Shown piece after piece: positions 36,150 through 44,339 of a DNA stretch of 64,000 bases. Position 1 is the stretch's first letter, and every line of letters begins with the position of its first letter. Both the position numbers and the translations under genes were made by a program. The DNA is from Flavobacterium frigoris PS1 (GTDB taxonomy: Bacteria > Bacteroidota > Bacteroidia > Flavobacteriales > Flavobacteriaceae), in the NCBI RefSeq assembly GCF_000252125.1, contig NZ_AHKF01000018.1, positions 496,001-560,000 on the forward strand, written 5' to 3'. The notes under the pieces are model-generated. The model saw nothing but the letters and a program-made list of their open reading frames with translations. It was not told the origin of the DNA and did no database searches.

Positions 36150-36307
36150 ACTCTATCTATGACTTTGATTTGGCTGTGCCTAGCTTGAAACCTATTTGGT
36201 TCAAGTTCAGGCATTCCATAAAAATAGTAAATAATTCCTTTGGTTTAGAAGCGGAAATCTACTCCCGTCAATGTTGGTTGTAAATAGGTATTTAGGTCAT
36301 TTTATGC

Positions 36308-36331
36308 CATTTGTGTCACAAAGTGACATAT
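36308..36331. promoter_or_regulatory. Inverted repeat upstream of the coupled cassette, possible operator
   Basis: TGTCAC (36314-36319), AAA, GTGACA (36323-36328) form a perfect 6-bp inverted repeat, extended by CAT on the left and ATG on the right. It is about 130 bp before the ATG at 36460 and about 160 bp from the divergent HTH-like gene. The rest of the 310-bp spacer 36150-36459 shows nothing else. Confidence 0.4.
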
Positions 36332-36459
36332 GGGATGGGGGAGTCTTTTTTATGTGATTTAATTGGCTAAAATTTGTTTCATAATCAATCGAAAAGTGTT
36401 GCAACAGGATGATGATTGAAAGAGTTTTAATTGAATAATTAATCTAAATTTTAGGAATT

Positions 36460-37215
36460 ATGGCAAGACAGAAAGGCATAATTAAATTGAAAGGTACTAT
36501 CGGAGATATTACCTTTTACAAAACCAAGGACGGGCATTTGGCTCGTGAAAAGGGCGGTGTTGATGCCAGCCGAATCAAAAGCGATCCAGCATTCCAAAGA
36601 ACTCGTGAAAACGGTGCTGAGTTTGGGAGAGCAGGTAAAGCTGGAAAAACGCTGAGAACAGCATTTAGAACATTATTGATCAATTCTGCGGATAGTAGAA
36701 TGGTGAGCCGTTTGACTCAATCTATGATTAAAGTGATCCAAGCGGATTTAGTGAACGAAAGGGGATTGCGTAATGTAATTGATGGCGAAGCGGAATTGCT
36801 TGTTGGTTTTGACTTCAATATTAATGGTAAATTAGGTACGACTTTGTTTGTTCCTTTTGTAGGAACTATTGATAGAGTTGCAGGCGAAATTTCAATTGCT
36901 ATAGATCCTTTTGTTCCTGCAAATATGATTGCTGCGCCTGGTGGAACTACTCATTATAAAATGATTTCTGCGGGAGCCGAAATTAATTTTGAGGCGGAAA
37001 CTTTTGTGGTTTCCAGTTCTGAAACAGCCATACAACCGTGGGATTCCACTCCAGTTTTAGCCATTAATCAATTGAATGCAGTGACTCCCAACAGTGTAAG
37101 TCCGTTGTTTTTGGCTTTGGGAGTGGAGTTTTATCAGGAAGTAAATGGTAGAATGTATCCTTTGAAAAATGGGGCTTACAATCCACTAGCATTGGTACAG
37201 GTAAGCGGTCTGTAA
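36460..37215 (+). CDS. Conserved-looking protein of unknown function, first gene of a coupled cassette
   Basis: The 251-residue product has a basic, Gly-rich N-terminus (MARQKGIIKLKGTIGDITFY, then KDGHLAREKGGVDASRIK), a helical middle (about 50-105), and a beta-rich C-terminal half ending at LALVQVSGL. There is no signal peptide or membrane segment. The N-terminal block looks strongly constrained, as in Bacteroidota proteins of this type that are annotated only as hypothetical. The next gene starts 1 bp after the stop codon, so all four genes to 38065 are probably translated together. Confidence 0.75.
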   Translation: MARQKGIIKLKGTIGDITFYKTKDGHLAREKGGVDASRIKSDPAFQRTRENGAEFGRAGKAGKTLRTAFRTLLINSADSRMVSRLTQSMIKVIQADLVNERGLRNVIDGEAELLVGFDFNINGKLGTTLFVPFVGTIDRVAGEISIAIDPFVPANMIAAPGGTTHYKMISAGAEINFEAETFVVSSSETAIQPWDSTPVLAINQLNAVTPNSVSPLFLALGVEFYQEVNGRMYPLKNGAYNPLALVQVSGL

Positions 37216-37216
37216 G

Positions 37217-37627
37217 ATGGTTGTAGTATTAAATAGAAGCTATTTTCCCGAGGGAACACAAGGATTTTTGGAATGGAACGGCATTCTAGTTTGTTATACC
37301 ATCGAGTTGCCCTGGTTGGAAAACCAAAGGCGCATTTCTTGTATTCCTGAAGGAGAATACGTTTTACAGAAGCGGTTTAGCCCAAAATTCAAATGGCATT
37401 TGCATTTACAAAATGTTCCAGGTCGAGATTTTATATTAATCCATCCTGCTAATGATGCTACAAAAGAACTGTTGGGCTGTATCGCTCCTCTAACGATACA
37501 AACCGGAATCGGGAAAGGGAGTGGCTCTAGAAAAGCATTGGAGAAGTTGAAAGCTATTGTTTATAAAGCTTTGGCAAACAACGAAGAAGTGAAAATAAGG
37601 ATTCAATCTAAAAAAATAGTATTATGA
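37217..37627 (+). CDS. DUF5675-family protein
   Basis: The 136-residue product matches the DUF5675 pattern: LNRSYFPEGTQGFLEWNG, then IELPWLENQRRISCIPEGEY, FILIHPANDATKELLGCI and a Gly-rich GIGKGSGSRKALE. The family occurs in bacteria and phages, and its conserved Glu, His and Cys residues would suit an enzymatic (for example peptidase or transpeptidase-like) fold, but no activity is established. It follows the first gene by 1 bp and overlaps the next by 4 bp (ATGA). Confidence 0.8.
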   Translation: MVVVLNRSYFPEGTQGFLEWNGILVCYTIELPWLENQRRISCIPEGEYVLQKRFSPKFKWHLHLQNVPGRDFILIHPANDATKELLGCIAPLTIQTGIGKGSGSRKALEKLKAIVYKALANNEEVKIRIQSKKIVL

Positions 37628-37902
37628 ATGTAGTAGAAAGAACAAAATCGCCCACTCCGAAGTTTTTCAGGGTATTGCGAAGTATTGGTTTGGCCTTGTT
37701 AGCACTTAGTGGAAGCGTGATTGCGGCACCAGTAGTTTTGCCAACAGTTGTTGTTAGTGTTGCGGGATATTTGGCAGTTGCTGGAGGAGTCCTTTCTGCA
37801 GTGAGTCAAATGACAGTTGATGATGCTGCGAAAGAAGAAGAGGAACTCATAAATAGAATGAGAAAAGACAATCAAAATTTACCACGTGATGGAATCAAAT
37901 AA
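37624..37902 (+). CDS. Small membrane protein of the coupled cassette
   Basis: The 92-residue product has a basic N-terminus and one or two hydrophobic segments (about 18-36 and 38-62: SIGLALLALSGSVIAAPVV, VVVSVAGYLAVAGGVLSAV). A charged C-terminal tail follows (AKEEEELINRMRKD). The size and topology would suit a holin-like or lipid-associated protein. The start overlaps the DUF5675 stop (ATGA), and the gene overlaps the following small gene by 14 bp. Confidence 0.65.
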   Translation: MNVVERTKSPTPKFFRVLRSIGLALLALSGSVIAAPVVLPTVVVSVAGYLAVAGGVLSAVSQMTVDDAAKEEEELINRMRKDNQNLPRDGIK

Positions 37903-38065
37903 CACCCTGCAAATTGGAACCGCATCTGGAACTTTACTGAGTGTAGTCCCTAACATCGTTTCTGAAGACATTGTAAAAACAGTTATCTTAGCAATTGTAG
38001 GAGCGATTATTAGTTTTATTGTGTCGCTCCTTTTAAAAGGATTAACAAAATTTAGAAAAAAATAG
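37889..38065 (+). CDS. 58-residue single-span membrane protein, last gene of the cassette
   Basis: The ATG at 37889 lies inside the preceding gene in another frame. The product begins MESNNTLQIGTASGTLLSVV and has one transmembrane helix (TVILAIVGAIISFIVSLLL), ending in a basic KGLTKFRKK tail. Length, amphipathic start and basic end resemble small holin- or spanin-like proteins, but identity is not proven. A perfect hairpin terminator follows 41 bp after the stop. Confidence 0.6.
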   Translation: MESNNTLQIGTASGTLLSVVPNIVSEDIVKTVILAIVGAIISFIVSLLLKGLTKFRKK

Positions 38066-38106
38066 TTTGGGTTTGGATTGGTAACCTTTTCCCGAATTTA
38101 TATGAG

Positions 38107-38134
38107 AGCCTGATCGAGAGATCAGGCTTTCTTG
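38107..38134 (+). terminator. Intrinsic terminator of the four-gene cassette
   Basis: AGCCTGATC (38107-38115) and GATCAGGCT (38120-38128) pair perfectly around GAGA and are followed by TTTCTT. The remaining spacer to 38325 shows no further feature. Confidence 0.9.
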
Positions 38135-38325
38135 ATATAACGGCTACTTGTAAGCGCAGCAGCAGATTAAATAATAAATTGTCCGCAATGTTTGATTGGT
38201 ATTAAAAGAAAACAGTTATTCAAGTTTGGCTTAAACCGTTTTCCTTTTAATTCTTCGTTCTTTGGATCTACAGTTCTTTTAATAAAAAGCTGCGAGTATT
38301 GAAATTTGGTATTTAAGTTTAGATT

Positions 38326-39426
38326 TTATTTTAAATACTTTTTAAAGTACGTTTCTAATTTATCGAAAGGGATCAAGTCGACTCTGTCATACAAATCAAC
38401 GTGGCCTGCGTTTTGAATATAGTAAAGTTCTTTGGGTTCTGCTGAACGTTTGTAGGCATCTTCACTAAACTCTTTTGAGTGGGCTTTGTCACCTGTTATA
38501 AATAACATTGGACGAGGTGAAATGGTTTCTATATCATTGAATGGATAGAAATTCATAAACTTAGTATTAGTGCTCAACGTTGGGTGTGTCGTTGTTTCCT
38601 TCGTTGTGCCTTTAGGTGTAAACTCTCCTCGTGGTGTTCTATAAAAATCAAAAAACTCTCTCTGAATAGGGTGGGTATCTTCGTTTAATTTGTGTACCGT
38701 GCCGCCTGTATATTGGATATTTCCACCACTAAATTCCACATAACGCTGTTCGGCTGCCTCGGCTATCAGTTGTTTTCTTTGTTCCAAGGTTTGGGAATGA
38801 TTGAGTGCATTCCGATTGGCATCACCCATATTGTACATACTCACGGTGGCAACTGCTTTCATTCTGGGATCTATTTTAGCTGCACTAATCACAAAACTCC
38901 CACTTCCACAAACACCAATAATTCCGATGTTATTTCGATCTACAAACTTACGTGTTCCTAAATAATCAACCGCAGCGCTGAAATCTTCGGCATAAATATC
39001 TGGTAACACAGCATTGCGAGGTTCACCTTCACTTTCACCCCAAAATGAGAGATCTATGGCTAAAGTGATAAAACCCCTCTCTGCCATTGTGGACGCATAG
39101 ACATCAGCACTTTGTTCTTTTACGGCACCCATTGGATGACCAACTATAATTGCAGGATGTTTATCATTTCTATCGAATTTATTTGGTATAAAAAGATGCC
39201 CAACAACAGTCATTTTATATTGATTTTTAAAGGAAACACGGTAAAATTTCACATTGTGACTTACCTTGAAGGTGGTGAAATCACTCGCTGCCAATTCTTC
39301 TAGTTCAGGTTTTGATGCTGTACTTGTTGGCTCAGTTTGTGTTTCTATCTTATTTTCCTTTTTTTCGTTGCAAGACACTATTACTACTGCCATAATAAGT
39401 ACTGCAGTTATTTTTAGTATTTTCAT
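38326..39426 (-). CDS. Alpha/beta-hydrolase lipoprotein
   Basis: From ATG 39426 this is a 366-residue protein with a lipoprotein signal (ITAVLIMAVVIVSC). The hydrolase fold shows GHLFIPN and HPAIIVGHPMGAVKE, the nucleophile elbow IGVCGSGSF, an acid in FITGDKAHSKEF and the catalytic His in NAGHVDLYDR. Earlier in-frame starts would overlap the upstream cupin gene, whereas 39426 is 1 bp past its stop. It is the last gene of the AraC-linked operon. Esterase-like activity in the periplasm is likely; the substrate is unknown. Confidence 0.85.
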   Translation of the reverse strand: MKILKITAVLIMAVVIVSCNEKKENKIETQTEPTSTASKPELEELAASDFTTFKVSHNVKFYRVSFKNQYKMTVVGHLFIPNKFDRNDKHPAIIVGHPMGAVKEQSADVYASTMAERGFITLAIDLSFWGESEGEPRNAVLPDIYAEDFSAAVDYLGTRKFVDRNNIGIIGVCGSGSFVISAAKIDPRMKAVATVSMYNMGDANRNALNHSQTLEQRKQLIAEAAEQRYVEFSGGNIQYTGGTVHKLNEDTHPIQREFFDFYRTPRGEFTPKGTTKETTTHPTLSTNTKFMNFYPFNDIETISPRPMLFITGDKAHSKEFSEDAYKRSAEPKELYYIQNAGHVDLYDRVDLIPFDKLETYFKKYLK

Positions 39427-39427
39427 T

Positions 39428-39925
39428 TTATTGATTATTAATCTCGTTGTAAGTTGCGTCATTCACAGGTTCCAACCAAGTTACCTGCACATCGCCTTTG
39501 TAATTTGTGATAGCAATATGGGCCATTTTGCTAATTGCGGAAGCGCCGTGCCAATGTTTTACTTCTTCGGGGATATTTACAACATCTCCTTTTTTAATAG
39601 ATTGTGCCGGTTTGCCTTCTTCTTGATAAAACCCTTCACCTTCAAGAACGATTAATACTTGCCCTTTTGGATGTGTATGCCATTTTGTTCTTGCACCAGG
39701 TTCAAACGTAACATTACCTGCCGAAAATTCGTTATTTTTATCTTTTGATATAAACTTTGTTAAAAATGCATTTCCTGTAAACCAGTCGTTTGGTAATTTT
39801 TCTCCTTTTGGAAAAATTGATGTATTGCTTTCTGTTGTCATTGTTTCTGATTTTTTAGATTTATAACAAGCCACGATTAGTAAACTCGTGATTATTAGAA
39901 TCGTTAGATTTATTATTTTTTTCAA
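39428..39925 (-). CDS. Cupin-domain lipoprotein
   Basis: The 165-residue product has a lipoprotein signal (IITSLLIVAC, Cys at about 20) and one cupin domain. Motif 1 is PGARTKWHTHPKGQVLIVLEG and motif 2 is IPEEVKHWHGA, giving the usual three His metal site and a Gln in place of Glu. Such cupins often sit beside carboxymuconolactone decarboxylases, as here two genes away. The start overlaps the MFS gene stop by 4 bp (ATGA) and its stop is 1 bp from the next start, so translation is coupled. Confidence 0.88.
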   Translation of the reverse strand: MKKIINLTILIITSLLIVACYKSKKSETMTTESNTSIFPKGEKLPNDWFTGNAFLTKFISKDKNNEFSAGNVTFEPGARTKWHTHPKGQVLIVLEGEGFYQEEGKPAQSIKKGDVVNIPEEVKHWHGASAISKMAHIAITNYKGDVQVTWLEPVNDATYNEINNQ

Positions 39926-41121
39926 TGTTCTGCTTTATTAAATTTTTGCTGTTTTTTAAAGGCTACTATAGCTACAACCGAAGCTATTAATGTAAATAGA
40001 CTACTACTTATGAATACGCCAATTGCCCCTGTGTAATCAAAGAAAACACCTCCAATTACGGCTCCTAAACTAATAGCCAATTGTATGGTGGCAACCTGAA
40101 TTCCGCCTCCGCTTTCTGTCTCATCAGGGATGGTGTTGGTAAGCCAGGCTACCCAGCCTACTTGTAACACGCCAAACAACAAACCCCAAAGTGCAATTAA
40201 CGTGGCTGCGATAATTGTGTAACCACCAAACAACACCAACAGTGCCACTATAACTCCCATAAATAAGGGTGCGATAGATAATGACTTATATAAATTCCAT
40301 TCTAAAAGATATCTTGCCAATATAGAACCTATTAAATTTGCAATTCCGAAGCCTAATAAAATGGTTGATAACATATTCACATTTACTCCAGTCACGGTCT
40401 CTAAAAAAGGACGCAGGTAAGTGAAAAATGTAGAATAACCAATGTATAATACTAAGACAGCAAACATTCCCGATTTCACATTGGGTCGTTTTAAAACTTT
40501 TATCAAGGTGCTAAATTTTGCGGGCCTATCTACCGGCATTGATGGCAATGATACTGTTTGCCATATCAAAGCGATTACACCTATGCCCCCTGAAAGTAGA
40601 AATACATTGCGCCAACCTATGCGAGTGCCCAGATAACTACCCACCGGTGCGGCGACGACTGTTGCTATAGATACCGCACCAAAAATAACCGAAAGCGCTT
40701 TAGGCACCAGTTTTTTAGGCATTAAACGCATTGCTGTGGCAGCCGCCATGGTCCAAAAGCCACCAATACCAATGCCTAATAACACGCGACCAATCAAGAG
40801 TATTGCAAAGTTTGGCGCAAAGGCAACTAAGAGATTTGATAGAATTTGTAAAAGACAAAACGATAGTAAAAGCCAACGCCTGTTTAGCCGTTTAGTGAAG
40901 GTGGCAATCATTAAACTTGTTAGCATCGCAATCATCGCCGTGACAGATATTGCCTGTCCCGCAACACCTTCCGTCACTGATAAATCTTCCGCCATTGGAG
41001 TTAATAAACTCACAGGCAAAAACTCTGATATGATTAATCCAGCCACACCAAGAGCTACTGCATATACTGCATTCCACGCAGGTTCTTTGTTTTGTTCTGG
41101 ATTATTTTTAGTTATCGTCAT
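39922..41121 (-). CDS. MFS transporter (DHA1 type)
   Basis: The 399-residue protein has twelve predicted membrane helices. Family motifs are present: ATFTKRLNRRWLLL (motif A region), GRVLLGIGIGGFWTMAAATAMRL (motif B), and VAAPVGSYLGTRIGWRNVF (motif C). DHA1 members export drugs, sugars or metabolites by proton antiport. Within an AraC-controlled operon of redox enzymes it most likely exports, or imports, the compound on which they act. Confidence 0.9.
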   Translation of the reverse strand: MTITKNNPEQNKEPAWNAVYAVALGVAGLIISEFLPVSLLTPMAEDLSVTEGVAGQAISVTAMIAMLTSLMIATFTKRLNRRWLLLSFCLLQILSNLLVAFAPNFAILLIGRVLLGIGIGGFWTMAAATAMRLMPKKLVPKALSVIFGAVSIATVVAAPVGSYLGTRIGWRNVFLLSGGIGVIALIWQTVSLPSMPVDRPAKFSTLIKVLKRPNVKSGMFAVLVLYIGYSTFFTYLRPFLETVTGVNVNMLSTILLGFGIANLIGSILARYLLEWNLYKSLSIAPLFMGVIVALLVLFGGYTIIAATLIALWGLLFGVLQVGWVAWLTNTIPDETESGGGIQVATIQLAISLGAVIGGVFFDYTGAIGVFISSSLFTLIASVVAIVAFKKQQKFNKAEH

Positions 41122-41182
41122 TCTTTAGTCTACTAATTGCAACAGTATTATCTTTCAATGAACGTTATTACAGCATTGTTTC

Positions 41183-42376
41183 TTAAATAGTTGCAGCGTC
41201 AATTACATAACGGTAACGCGCTTCCTTATTTACTACTTTATTCCAGGCATCGTTAATTTCTTCTGCCTTAATGATTTCTATTTGAGGATAAATTTTATTT
41301 GCTGCACAATAGTTCATTACCTCCTGCGTTTCAGGAATACCTCCAATGAGTGAACCGTTAAAGTTTACACGATTAAATATCATATTGAAATTATTGATGA
41401 TCAATTCACCATTAATGGGTTGACCTACTTGAGTAAAGGAACCATAAGGTTTCACACAATCGATATATGGAGACATTTCATAGGCATACGGAACAGTAGA
41501 AATCATATAATCGAGTTTGCCTTTCATTGGTTTTAAATCCTCGGCAGAATTAACAACAATTACTTCTTTAGCACCAAAGCCTTTGATATCTTCCACTTTC
41601 GAAGCAGAGGTTGTAAAGGCATATACTTCTGCTCCTTTCGAAACAGCCAATTTTACCGCCATATGTCCTAAACCTCCAATGCCTATAACCCCAATTTTAT
41701 CACCTTCTTTGAATTTCATTCTCATCATTGGTGAGTAGGTCGTAATCCCTGCACAAAGTAGTGGCGCTGCATATTTTAAATCGATACTTTCCGGAATTTT
41801 AATAGCGAAATGTTCGGTAACTACGATATTATTTGAATAGCCTCCTTGGGTAATTCCTGATGGTGATGATTCCTCTGGAGATCCATAAGTCCCCACCATT
41901 CCTGTGGTTTCACAATGATGTTCTTCGCCATTTTTACAGCTATCACATTTCATGCAGCTATTTACCATACAACCAACACCTGCTTTATCACCCACTTTGA
42001 ACTTGGTGACATTTTTTCCTACTGCTCCTACAAATCCTGCAATTTCATGTCCTGGAACTTGTGGATATTTTTGTGGTCCCCAATGCCCTTTGATGGTATG
42101 AATATCGGAATGGCAAATACCTGAAAATTTAATGTCAATTAAAATGTCATTGTCGCCAACCGGTCTACGTTCGAAGTTCCAAGAAACCAATATTCCTTTT
42201 TCATCTTTGCCTGCGTACCCTTTTGATTCTATCCTTTTGCTCATATTAGTTTTGTTGTTTATTTTATTAGTTTGTGAAAAAAGCTGGATTGGATTGCTGA
42301 GAAAAACACCAGCACCAAAAAGAGTAGATTGCTGAATGAATCTTCTTCTGGATTTACTATCATTTTGTTTTTTCAT
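41183..42376 (-). CDS. Tat-signal zinc alcohol dehydrogenase
   Basis: The 397-residue protein carries a twin-arginine signal (SKSRRRFIQQSTLFGAGVF) followed by a complete medium-chain dehydrogenase of the YahK type. Zinc ligands are in GICHSDIHTI and PGHEIAG, structural cysteines are in VNSCMKCDSCKNGEEHHC, and the nucleotide fold is IGVIGIGGLGHMAVKLA. It is a clear paralogue of the cytosolic enzyme at 33912-34967. Folded, cofactor-loaded export by Tat would place an NAD(P)-type enzyme in the periplasm, which is unusual. A Met at about residue 45 could instead give a cytosolic form. Confidence 0.9.
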   Translation of the reverse strand: MKKQNDSKSRRRFIQQSTLFGAGVFLSNPIQLFSQTNKINNKTNMSKRIESKGYAGKDEKGILVSWNFERRPVGDNDILIDIKFSGICHSDIHTIKGHWGPQKYPQVPGHEIAGFVGAVGKNVTKFKVGDKAGVGCMVNSCMKCDSCKNGEEHHCETTGMVGTYGSPEESSPSGITQGGYSNNIVVTEHFAIKIPESIDLKYAAPLLCAGITTYSPMMRMKFKEGDKIGVIGIGGLGHMAVKLAVSKGAEVYAFTTSASKVEDIKGFGAKEVIVVNSAEDLKPMKGKLDYMISTVPYAYEMSPYIDCVKPYGSFTQVGQPINGELIINNFNMIFNRVNFNGSLIGGIPETQEVMNYCAANKIYPQIEIIKAEEINDAWNKVVNKEARYRYVIDAATI

Positions 42377-42422
42377 ATGAATACTTATTTTTGATTAAAT
42401 TATTCAAAATACAGCCAGTATT

Positions 42423-43148
42423 TTAGTTAACAATTTTTGACAAAACACCGGTAGCGATATCTGCTTGTTGCTTTCCTACATGCGTTTCAATTACCGAAAA
42501 AAGGTCTTGAAACTGACTTTCAGTAAAGCCAATATTCAAGCCAACTGACAGGTGAAATTCCAATTGTGACGCCAAACCCTCTAAAGTAGAAAGTACAGAA
42601 ATGGATGCCAGTTCACGCTGCTGGTGGCTAAGAACATCACGACTGAAAATATCTGCAAAAAGATGTTCTTTTAAGAATGTATCAATAATTGGCGTGAAGG
42701 CACTTGCTCCGGTTTTAGGTCCTTTTTCTTCTCGGCCAGTAAGTGTTTGCAAGGTTTTCTTCCCTACTTCATATTTGCTTTCAGTATCGTTGATAGCTGA
42801 TGCCTTTTTTCCAACTACATCTATTATACCTTTTTCTTTTCTCTCTTCGACAACTTCCATAAACGTGTTGATACCGTTCAGACTTCGTGGGAAACCACAG
42901 TAGGCATACATTTGTACTAATACTTCTTTAATTTCGTTTATCGTTAGTCCTGTCTCAAGGGCAGAATTTAATTCTATTTTTAGTTCCGCTATGTCACCAA
43001 CAGCAGTTAAGGATGCAATGCTTACAATGCTTTTCTGTTGCTTGTTTAAATGTTGGTTTTCGTTAAGGTTTGTTTGTGCATTCATTGTTGTTATGCTTAC
43101 TGTTAGAATTAATAATAGTGTTACTTTTTGAAGGATATTTCGAGTCAT
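42423..43148 (-). CDS. Exported carboxymuconolactone decarboxylase-like protein (two CMD domains)
   Basis: The 241-residue product has a signal peptide (VTLLLILTVSITTMNAQ) and two AhpD/CMD-like helical domains, about residues 45-120 (SLTAVGDIAELKIEL, QMYAYCGFPRSLNG) and 150-240 (HQQRELASISVLSTLEGLASQLEFHL). Single CMD proteins act on gamma-carboxymuconolactone or as peroxide-linked CxxC reductases; here only one Cys is visible in the first active-site region. Export is unusual for the family. It is third in the AraC-linked operon. Confidence 0.88.
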   Translation of the reverse strand: MTRNILQKVTLLLILTVSITTMNAQTNLNENQHLNKQQKSIVSIASLTAVGDIAELKIELNSALETGLTINEIKEVLVQMYAYCGFPRSLNGINTFMEVVEERKEKGIIDVVGKKASAINDTESKYEVGKKTLQTLTGREEKGPKTGASAFTPIIDTFLKEHLFADIFSRDVLSHQQRELASISVLSTLEGLASQLEFHLSVGLNIGFTESQFQDLFSVIETHVGKQQADIATGVLSKIVN

Positions 43149-43189
43149 AATTTTGTTTATTTCATAAATATGATATTTATATTCTAAAG

Positions 43190-43657
43190 CTAATCAGCAC
43201 TAAAAATGACCGTTACATTTCCAGAGCCTACTGCTTTTGCGAGTCCTGCAGGGTTATCGACACTGGCAATTCTGGTGTAGGAATATGAAGTAGTAAAACT
43301 TTTATAAAATAACACCAAAGTAGTGGAGCCATACACTAATAAATCCCCGTTTTGAATGGTTTTGGAATTGAATGCATTGGTAGGTAATTCTTGTGGTAAA
43401 TCGAAGTATTTTTCATTTCCATTAAGATCTTTCATATTGATGGTAATCGGTAAAAGTGCAATAAATGCTTCAGTTGTTGGCGAATCTATTACTGTTGCCT
43501 TGAATATTTTTGAACCTACCGTAATGGTGATTTGTCGCATATCTTTTGGTATTTCCATAATATTTTGACTGCTTGTTTCTTCTTCGATGTTGCTTTTGCA
43601 AGCCGTACTGTTTATAAGTGAGATTGCAGAGATAAATAAGATGAATGCCTTATTCAT
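43190..43657 (-). CDS. Cyclophilin-like fold lipoprotein
   Basis: The 155-residue product has a lipoprotein signal (ISLINSTAC) and a small beta-barrel domain. Typical segments are ITVGSKIFKATVIDSPTTEAF, LPITINMKDLNGNEKYFDLP, and ending GSGNVTVIFS. This matches the bacterial cyclophilin-like family that frequently accompanies flavodoxin, CMD and aldo/keto reductase genes. It lacks the residues of a true prolyl isomerase, so its role is unknown. It lies 10 bp after the acetyltransferase gene. Confidence 0.82.
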   Translation of the reverse strand: MNKAFILFISAISLINSTACKSNIEEETSSQNIMEIPKDMRQITITVGSKIFKATVIDSPTTEAFIALLPITINMKDLNGNEKYFDLPQELPTNAFNSKTIQNGDLLVYGSTTLVLFYKSFTTSYSYTRIASVDNPAGLAKAVGSGNVTVIFSAD

Positions 43658-43667
43658 ATTTAAGAAT

Positions 43668-44237
43668 TTAAATGATTGATTTAATTATTTTGGCGGGAAT
43701 ACCACCTACAACTACATTATCAGGAACATCTTTTGAAACTACAGATCCCGCAGCCACAACTGAATTTTCTCCAATAGTTACGCCTTGTAAAATGGTAGCA
43801 TTTGCACCAATCCATACATTTTTTTTGATATGAATTTTACCAGCGGTAAGTGTTTTTCGGTACTTTATGTCAATGGGATGTCCTTCGGAAAGCAAACTAA
43901 CTTTTGGTGCGATCATGACATCATCTTCAATCGTAATACCGCCCAAATCTAAAAACGTACAATCGAAATTGATAAATACATTTTTACCGATTTTGGTGTT
44001 CTTTCCGTAATTGATTTGAAAAGGTGGAAAAAGAGAGGTGGAAGTATCGATGTTAGATGCGGTAATGTCGCTTAACAGTTTTCTGATTAAGTCCAAGTCT
44101 GTTTCATTGTTTAATTGTACAAGCAATTTTCGTGTGTCGTTGCAAGCATTTCCAATTTTATAATACTCTGAAGCATTAAACGGAACACTTTCACCATTTA
44201 ACAGTCTTTGAAATATAGTTCTATATTGATTTTCCAT
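43668..44237 (-). CDS. Maltose/galactoside O-acetyltransferase-like hexapeptide protein
   Basis: The 189-residue protein has the N-terminal Mac domain (residues 5-60) and a left-handed beta-helix of hexapeptide repeats ([38 protein letters not shown]). The catalytic His lies in SEGHPID, and [10 protein letters not shown] is the conserved end. It should transfer acetyl from acetyl-CoA to a sugar hydroxyl in the cytosol. It is the first gene of the seven-gene operon divergent from the AraC regulator. Confidence 0.92.
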   Translation of the reverse strand: MENQYRTIFQRLLNGESVPFNASEYYKIGNACNDTRKLLVQLNNETDLDLIRKLLSDITASNIDTSTSLFPPFQINYGKNTKIGKNVFINFDCTFLDLGGITIEDDVMIAPKVSLLSEGHPIDIKYRKTLTAGKIHIKKNVWIGANATILQGVTIGENSVVAAGSVVSKDVPDNVVVGGIPAKIIKSII

Positions 44238-44339
44238 TTTACTTTAAAATTTATAATGTAAAGATACGTTGTAGATTTGTTACATTTGTTATACTAAATT
44301 CGCACATAGTGTCACATATCACTTGTGTATAAAAAACGG
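44238..44339. promoter_or_regulatory. Divergent control region between the AraC regulator and its operon
   Basis: This 102-bp spacer must hold both promoters. A plus-strand -7 box TAGATTTG lies at 44272-44279. It runs straight into the tandem TTTGTTACATTTGTTATAC (44276-44294), two near-identical 9-11-mers that would suit an AraC-type dimer. A second near-palindrome, GTGTCACATATCAC, lies at about 44309-44322. Function is inferred from position only. Confidence 0.4.

Noticed and set aside
44325..44339. GTG at 44325 as start of the AraC regulator
   Set aside because: The ATG at 44340 gives a normal N-terminus and leaves room for the divergent control region.
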